In this document: positions 21,838 through 26,025 of the stretch, in pieces
Layout of the letters: each line of letters begins with the position of its first letter
How positions within the stretch are numbered: the first letter of the stretch is position 1
NCBI GenBank assembly: GCA_903831635.1
Contig: CAIKYN010000204.1
Location: forward strand, 1-26,025
Source: an uncultured Spartobacteria bacterium
GTDB lineage: Bacteria; Verrucomicrobiota; Verrucomicrobiia; Chthoniobacterales; UBA6821
Direction of reading: 5' to 3'
Length of the DNA stretch: 26,025 nucleotides
Program-made: the position numbers and the translations under genes
Notes under the pieces: generated by a model
The model's database searches: none
What the model saw: only the letters and a program-made list of their open reading frames with translations
What the model was told of the DNA's origin: nothing

Positions 21838-22287
21838 ATGAAAACCCTTTTGACTGCGATTGATTTCAGCCCGATCTCTCAGAAAGTCGTGGATGGCGCC
21901 GCGGAGTTAGCCGCCGCCATGAATTCACACCTCGTGATCCTGAATGTCGTCGAACCGATTGCCGCCTATGTGCCGGTGGGCGCGGCCATGGATGTCATCA
22001 CGGCTCCGATCCCGATGGAGCCGGCCGATCTGAATCTGGTCAAGGAGCGGCTGGAGAAGTTTGCGGAACCGCTCCGCGCCAAAGGACTCAGCGTCGAAAC
22101 AACGGCCGTCGTCGCCCTGCCTGTTGATGAGATCCTCGATCAGGTCTCCATCACCAACGCATCGATGATCATCCTTGGCTCTCATGGCCACGGCGCGGTG
22201 TACCAACTCTTCAGCGGAAGCGTCGTCACCTCGGTGCTGCACAAGTCACGCATCCCGGTCACGGTGATTCCGGTTCACGCAGGTTGA
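21838..22287 (+). CDS. Universal stress protein A (UspA) family protein
   Basis: A single-domain Usp of 149 residues, the usual size. It opens KTLLTAIDFSPISQKVVDGAAELA and ends with the ATP-binding signature G-x2-G-x9-G-S at residues 114-128 (GSHGHGAVYQLFSGS), followed by SVVTSVLHKSRIPVTVIPV. Members with this motif bind ATP and act as dimers in stress or starvation responses; the specific role is not predictable. The middle (residues 40-60) is a Pro/Ala-rich loop. It starts 42 bases from the divergent rarA start and is followed 35 bases later by a GT9 glycosyltransferase gene with which it may be co-transcribed. No Shine-Dalgarno. Confidence 0.92.
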   Translation: MKTLLTAIDFSPISQKVVDGAAELAAAMNSHLVILNVVEPIAAYVPVGAAMDVITAPIPMEPADLNLVKERLEKFAEPLRAKGLSVETTAVVALPVDEILDQVSITNASMIILGSHGHGAVYQLFSGSVVTSVLHKSRIPVTVIPVHAG

Positions 22288-22322
22288 TCCGAGTCCGTCG
22301 ACACTCGAGAGCAGGCAAGCCG

Positions 22323-23357
22323 ATGCGGATACTTTTCACGAAGCTACTCCATATCGGCGATAATCTTCTGCTCACTCCAACCCTCGTCGCGACCAAGGAA
22401 AAGTTTCCGCAAGCCGAGATCTGGGTTGCCGTGCGTCGCGGCACGGAAGGCATTCTCGCCGGGTGCCCCGAGATCGATCGTCTTGTGACCACGGCCCGGC
22501 CCGAGGAGGGACGCCGGACCTGGGGCGATTTTAGAGCGGATCTTGCGACGCTTGCGCTGATCGCGAGCACGCGCTTCGACTACGCCTTTGAGTTGGGTGA
22601 TAACAACCGTGGAAGGATTCTTACAGCTGCCAGCCGGGCCAAGATCCGCTGCACCAATAGCTACGAACGCCCCGAAGGCATCCCCCTCTCGGGTTCTTGG
22701 AAAAAACGCTTCAACCGCCTCGTCACTACAGGCCACGGCCCGGTGCATCAAGTGCTCCGCGATTATAATGCCGTCAGAGACACCCTGACCATGCCCGAGG
22801 ATCCTCCTCCGATGCGCTTCGTGCGCAAGGCCATGCGCCCCTCACCAATCACTGGAGCTCTGAGGGGGCCCTATGCCGTGGTCCACGCTGCCACGCGCTG
22901 GGCATCGAAATCCTGGCCTTTGGATCGTTGGAAGCAGGTGGTCGCAGATCTGCTGACCCGCTTCCCGCAGGTCGTGATCAGCTGCGGGCCGAACCAGCGA
23001 GAGATCGCAGAGGCCGCGCAACTCTGCGAAGGCTTCCAAGGGAACGTTCTCTCCACGGAGGGTAAGCTCTCCTGGGCGGAACTTGCGAGCGTACTCGGTT
23101 CCGCATCTCTCTTTGTCGGCGTCGATACCGCTGCCATGCACCTGGCGGCGGCCGTGCAATGCCCCTCCGTCATCCTCTTTGGGCATCCACCCGCGTATCA
23201 GTTCCGCCCATGGAAATGTCCCCACCGGATTGTCCGCTCGAAAGACAGCATGGTCGAGACTGATCGTTATCAACTCCCCGGCGAACAGCTGATGCAGGAG
23301 ATCAGTCTCTCCATGGTCACGGAGGCTATGGAGTCGATGCTTGCAAAGCAGGCATAA
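22323..23357 (+). CDS. Glycosyltransferase family 9 (heptosyltransferase-like) protein
   Basis: GT9 enzymes such as WaaC and WaaF add heptose to the inner core of lipopolysaccharide from ADP-heptose. From ATG 22323 the protein has 344 residues. It starts MRILFTKLLHIGDNLLLTPTL, the family's GD-x-L-L-T-P motif. It also has FDYAFELGDNNRGRILTA, the C-terminal domain opening YAVVHAATRWASKSWPLDRWKQVV, VISCGPN, and LFVGVDTAAMHLAAAVQCPSVILFG, the ADP-sugar-binding D-[ST]-x-x-x-H region. The frame is open to a TTG at 22284 overlapping the UspA stop; that extension is unlike the family. Exact sugar and acceptor are not readable. Kdo formation (kdsD, downstream) fits a Gram-negative LPS context. Confidence 0.9.
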   Translation: MRILFTKLLHIGDNLLLTPTLVATKEKFPQAEIWVAVRRGTEGILAGCPEIDRLVTTARPEEGRRTWGDFRADLATLALIASTRFDYAFELGDNNRGRILTAASRAKIRCTNSYERPEGIPLSGSWKKRFNRLVTTGHGPVHQVLRDYNAVRDTLTMPEDPPPMRFVRKAMRPSPITGALRGPYAVVHAATRWASKSWPLDRWKQVVADLLTRFPQVVISCGPNQREIAEAAQLCEGFQGNVLSTEGKLSWAELASVLGSASLFVGVDTAAMHLAAAVQCPSVILFGHPPAYQFRPWKCPHRIVRSKDSMVETDRYQLPGEQLMQEISLSMVTEAMESMLAKQA

Positions 23358-23430
23358 GCTACAGTCCCAAGAACTTTAGCGTCTCGGAGCTCCGGCGCCT
23401 TGATGCCCTACTGCCTTTGGGCCTGAAATC

Positions 23431-24531
23431 TTAGACTTTGGTCGCAAGCCTTCCGTAGAGTTCCGCGAGCTGCAAACTCAACGTAGGCAATGAGGGCCTA
23501 GGTAACTTTTCCTGGAACTCGAACAGTGATCGCCTGAAGTCCTTATCTGCAATAGCCCGCTCCAGCAGATCGGCATAGGAGGCGTGGTCGGTCGGTTCAA
23601 AAAGACCCGGATGCTTATCGGTCAGCAATGCGGTATTCCCCTCGATGCGGCTAGCCAGGATGGGAATCTGGCAATCAAGCGCCTGCAGCAGGGCCAATGG
23701 CTGGCCCTCCCAGTGCGATGCCAAGACGAAGAGATCCAGCGACTGAAGCCACGGGGCGACGGGGCGCTTCCTTCCCGCCAGAATCAGATGCTCACCCAGA
23801 TGATGATCGGCAATTCCCTTCTCCAGCGCAGGTCGATCTTGACCCTCGCCGAAAAGCAGAAACTTTGGCAGAGCGGCTCCCCTCTTCGCAAGTAACGACA
23901 TCGCACCAATCGTGGCCTGGTGATTCTTGGTTGGATGGAGCGAGGCCACGGAGCCTGCGAGGAATTTCTTGGGATCAAGGCCAAGTCTAGAGCGCACTGC
24001 ATCCCTATTCTCCACCGGACGAAAAACCGCCGGATCGATCGCATTCGGCACAACGGAAACCTCCTTCGGATCAAGGGCGAAGGCCGCAATGAGATCACGG
24101 CGGGTCTCCTCAGAGAGGGCGATCACATGATCAGCCCAGCGGTAAATATGCCGCATGAAGAAGCCCTTCCTTCCCTTCAGCTCCAGAAAGGTCTTCTGCT
24201 GATGAACAATCGATCGGATCCCTGCCAACTTCGCCGCAATCACCCCGAAGAGCTGGTCATGATACGACTGGGCATGCACCACCTGAATCCCGTTCTCACG
24301 GAACCATCGGGCAAGTCGCAGCATCGACAAGGGGTTCATTCGCTTGGTTGGGAAGACGGAAACCACCTCGATCGGAAGACCCGCTTGCTTGGCCTCCTCG
24401 CCGAGGACGCCGAGATTCCTTAAGCAGACAAACCGGGCATCAATCTCTGCTGGCAGGTACTTGCTCGCGGAGAGGAGAAAATCTTCGGCACCACCGACCG
24501 GCATGGAGACGAAAAGAAATGCCACCCTCAC
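23431..24531 (-). CDS. Glycosyltransferase family 4 (group 1) protein
   Basis: A GT-B retaining glycosyltransferase. From GTG 24531 (MRVAFLFVSMPVGGAEDFLL) it has 366 residues, which matches the usual GT4 start with the glycine-rich 'PVGGAE' nucleotide-sugar motif. Further motifs: IQVVHAQSYHDQLFG, ADHVIALSEETRRDL, VSVVPNAIDPAVFRP, GSVASLHPTKNHQ, LLFGEGQDRPALE, and the E-x7-E region in HWEGQPLALLQALDCQIPILAS. The frame stays open to GTG 24585, but those 18 codons are proline- and glycine-rich and cover a repetitive GGGAG/CTCCCC-like stretch. Donor and acceptor are unknown. It converges on the GT9 gene and follows a small exported protein gene, with no other polysaccharide gene nearby. Confidence 0.88.
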   Translation of the reverse strand: MRVAFLFVSMPVGGAEDFLLSASKYLPAEIDARFVCLRNLGVLGEEAKQAGLPIEVVSVFPTKRMNPLSMLRLARWFRENGIQVVHAQSYHDQLFGVIAAKLAGIRSIVHQQKTFLELKGRKGFFMRHIYRWADHVIALSEETRRDLIAAFALDPKEVSVVPNAIDPAVFRPVENRDAVRSRLGLDPKKFLAGSVASLHPTKNHQATIGAMSLLAKRGAALPKFLLFGEGQDRPALEKGIADHHLGEHLILAGRKRPVAPWLQSLDLFVLASHWEGQPLALLQALDCQIPILASRIEGNTALLTDKHPGLFEPTDHASYADLLERAIADKDFRRSLFEFQEKLPRPSLPTLSLQLAELYGRLATKV

Positions 24532-24578
24532 CCTGCCACCAAGGGGTGAAGATGGTTTTGGAGAGGGGAGCGAGGCCC

Positions 24579-24905
24579 CTACCACTGGATGCCAAAAATG
24601 ATAATACCCTTCGGCTTCTCGGGATTATCGGGATCCCAAGTCACGTTGTCGTGTCCATCACCGTATTTCTTCGGAGCCAGGGGATTCACGAGCTGAAGAG
24701 GCTTCTTCATGTTGAAAGCCTGGGCCACCACGCCGGAGATATCGTAAGGAGCGGGCTTCTCCTCCTGTGCCGTCTCAACCTTTGTTTTTTTGGGCTTGGG
24801 CGCTACAAAGGAGGCATCCGAAACGGCCTGCTGCGAAAAGCCGGAACCAGCAGCCATTAGAAGGCCCAACAATGGGAGAATAAGGCGAAGGAGCTTGCCG
24901 TTCAT
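24579..24905 (-). CDS. Small exported protein of unknown function
   Basis: A 108-residue protein not recognised as a named family. It has a clear signal peptide (LLRLILPLLGLLMAAGSGFS, probable cleavage near residue 24). A lysine-rich, charged linker (PKPKKTKVETAQEEKPAPYD) follows, then a C-terminal segment with MKKPLQLVNPLAPKKYGDG and KGIIIFGIQW. The aromatic end suggests a small exported structured domain, perhaps membrane-associated; no catalytic motif is visible. The stop lies 48 bases before the preferred GT4 start, so both may be on one transcript. Its start is divergent from kdsD across about 100 bases that must hold both promoters, but I see no clear consensus elements there. Confidence 0.6.
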   Translation of the reverse strand: MNGKLLRLILPLLGLLMAAGSGFSQQAVSDASFVAPKPKKTKVETAQEEKPAPYDISGVVAQAFNMKKPLQLVNPLAPKKYGDGHDNVTWDPDNPEKPKGIIIFGIQW

Positions 24906-25005
24906 AAAGAGATCTTAGCCCCCTTTCAGAGCACGGAGCAAGCACCCATACCATGCCCTCTCCTTCAGCGTTGCCCATTTCCCACTCTCGGTTCAGAATT
25001 CACCG

Positions 25006-25977
25006 ATGGATTCCCTCGAGCGCGCCCGTCGCGTTCTCTCAATCGAAATCAACGAACTCCAGCGTCTCTCCGAGCGTCTGGACGTGAGTTTTTTATCCGC
25101 CGTCGAGTTGTTGAAGGCGGCCATCGGCCGCCAGGGTAAGATCGTCGTCCTTGGCGTCGGGAAATCAGGCCACATTGGAGAGAAAATCGCCGCCACACTC
25201 ACCAGCACGGGTGCGCCCACTGTCGTCCTCGATTCCCTGAATGCGCTTCACGGAGATCTCGGCGTGATCTCGGACGGAGATGTGATTCTGATTCTTAGCT
25301 ATAGTGGGGAGACCGAGGAACTCCTCAGGGTTCTGCCGGCGCTTGCACGATTCGATGTGAAGAAGGTCTCCCTGACGGGAAATCCCACGTCGACTCTGGC
25401 CAAGGCCAGCGACGTCGTCCTGGATGTCTCCGTCACCCAGGAGGCCTGCCCCCATAATCTCGCCCCCACTTCCAGCACGACCGTGATGCTTGCGCTCGGC
25501 GATGCGCTGGCCATGGTCCTCCTTCAGGAGAGGGGCTTCACCCGCGAGGATTTCGCCCGTTACCATCCTGCAGGACAGCTCGGTCAGTCCCTCCTCCTCA
25601 AAGTGCGCGATATCATGCGAGGTGGCGAGGAAGCCGCGATCGTCAAGATCAGTGATCCTGTCGTTGAGGTTTTGAAAACCTTGACCGCTAAACGCGCCGG
25701 TGCCGCTCTGGTTGTGAACGCCGAAGGTCAGCTTGCCGGAATCTTCACCCATGGTGATTTTGCCCGCCGTTTTCCCACAGATCCTCAGATCGGAACGCGC
25801 CTGGTCGCGGAGGTAATGACCCCAAGCCCGATCACCATTGATGCCGACAAACTTGCCGTCGAGGTTCTGATGGTGCTAGAACAACATCGGATTGACGATC
25901 TCGTGGTCACGGATACTCAGGGAAACCCCTTGGGCGTGGTCGACTCCCAGGATCTCGCCCGACTCAAACTCATTTAA
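25006..25977 (+). CDS. kdsD: Arabinose-5-phosphate isomerase, KpsF/GutQ family (KdsD-like)
   Basis: KdsD interconverts ribulose-5-phosphate and arabinose-5-phosphate, the first step toward Kdo for lipopolysaccharide. The 323-residue protein has an N-terminal SIS sugar-isomerase domain (about residues 30-180) with KIVVLGVGKSGHIGEKIA (Lys53), SLNALHGDLGVIS (His82), SYSGETEELL and QEACPHNLAPTSSTTVMLALGDALA (Glu146). Then comes RYHPAGQLGQSLL (His187). Two CBS domains fill residues 201-323 (VRDIMRG, THGDFARRF, VAEVMTPSPITI, IDDLVVTDTQGNPLGVVDSQDLARL). These map to the catalytic Lys/Glu/His set of E. coli KdsD. kdsA and kdsC are not in view, though the next gene is cut off. GutQ/KpsF specificity cannot be separated by eye. 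Confidence 0.93.
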   Translation: MDSLERARRVLSIEINELQRLSERLDVSFLSAVELLKAAIGRQGKIVVLGVGKSGHIGEKIAATLTSTGAPTVVLDSLNALHGDLGVISDGDVILILSYSGETEELLRVLPALARFDVKKVSLTGNPTSTLAKASDVVLDVSVTQEACPHNLAPTSSTTVMLALGDALAMVLLQERGFTREDFARYHPAGQLGQSLLLKVRDIMRGGEEAAIVKISDPVVEVLKTLTAKRAGAALVVNAEGQLAGIFTHGDFARRFPTDPQIGTRLVAEVMTPSPITIDADKLAVEVLMVLEQHRIDDLVVTDTQGNPLGVVDSQDLARLKLI

Positions 25978-26002
25978 TCCCCACCCTTCACTCCACGACA
26001 TC

Positions 26003-26025
26003 ATGGCACTCGCAAACGACCTCCG
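26003..26025 (+). CDS. Possible start of a further gene (truncated by the window end)
   Basis: An ATG at 26003, 25 bases after the kdsD stop, opens a frame reading MALANDL before the window ends. Spacing and strand suggest the next gene of a kdsD operon. There is no Shine-Dalgarno, like many starts here, and too little sequence to name a product. Confidence 0.35.

Noticed and set aside
23385..23394. Perfect palindrome CGGAGCTCCG in the spacer between convergent GT9 and GT4 genes
   Set aside because: It has no loop and no T tract, so it does not make a good terminator, and one ten-base palindrome is weak evidence for a protein site. The 73-base spacer shows nothing else convincing.
1..26025. 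Mobile elements, CRISPR arrays, tRNA or rRNA genes, toxin-antitoxin or defence genes
   Set aside because: No transposase, integrase, repeat-spacer array, tRNA-like cloverleaf, rRNA or defence-type domain was recognised on either strand.

Overview
This is a compact, gene-dense stretch of a Gram-negative bacterial chromosome of moderately high GC. My best guess is the Verrucomicrobiota. The reasons are lineage-type rather than decisive: mixed housekeeping genes without a mobile core, Kdo/LPS-type genes (a KdsD-like isomerase, a GT9 glycosyltransferase), small exported DUF1737 and DUF4410 proteins, a double-domain nucleoside diphosphate kinase, and start codons that mostly lack a Shine-Dalgarno sequence. 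I see no tRNA, rRNA, CRISPR array, transposase or phage gene. No gap between genes exceeds about 205 bases.

Layout. 1-5200 (+): the 3' part of mnmE with a terminator, then nuoB-nuoC-rnd with overlapping stops and starts, then nadC-birA, also overlapping. 5201-5405 is a gene-free spacer holding an imperfect inverted repeat. 5406-6927 (+): tsaD and an exported thioredoxin-like protein. 6933-8857 (-): an rmlD-like reductase translationally coupled to an LLM-type flavin oxidoreductase. 8920-11433 (+): a YkgJ-type Cys-cluster protein, ptsI and a small exported DUF1737 protein. 11454-21795 (-): ten genes on one strand, in transcription order rarA, tandem NDK, aspartate aminotransferase, ispA, a DUF4410 lipoprotein, an exported thioredoxin-fold protein, and a four-gene membrane-lipid operon (CFA synthase-like, DUF1295 membrane protein, second CFA-like methyltransferase, GT28 glycolipid synthase-like). 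21838-23357 (+): a UspA protein and a GT9 glycosyltransferase. 23431-24905 (-): a GT4 glycosyltransferase and a small exported protein. 25006-end (+): kdsD and the start of one more gene.

How the genes fit together. Most are housekeeping: tRNA modification (MnmE for U34, TsaD for t6A37), RNA trimming (Rnd), NAD and biotin metabolism, respiration (NuoBC), replication-fork maintenance (RarA) and isoprenoids (IspA). Envelope synthesis recurs (RmlD, GT9, GT4, KdsD, GT28). The best candidate for a less-described system is the lipid operon at 11454-15730. It pairs two diverged CFA-type methyltransferases with a DUF1295 reductase-like membrane protein and a diacylglycerol glycosyltransferase homologue. 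The tandem NDK, whose first domain has lost its catalytic histidine, is the most unusual single gene. Functions come from motif recognition by eye; no database search was run.
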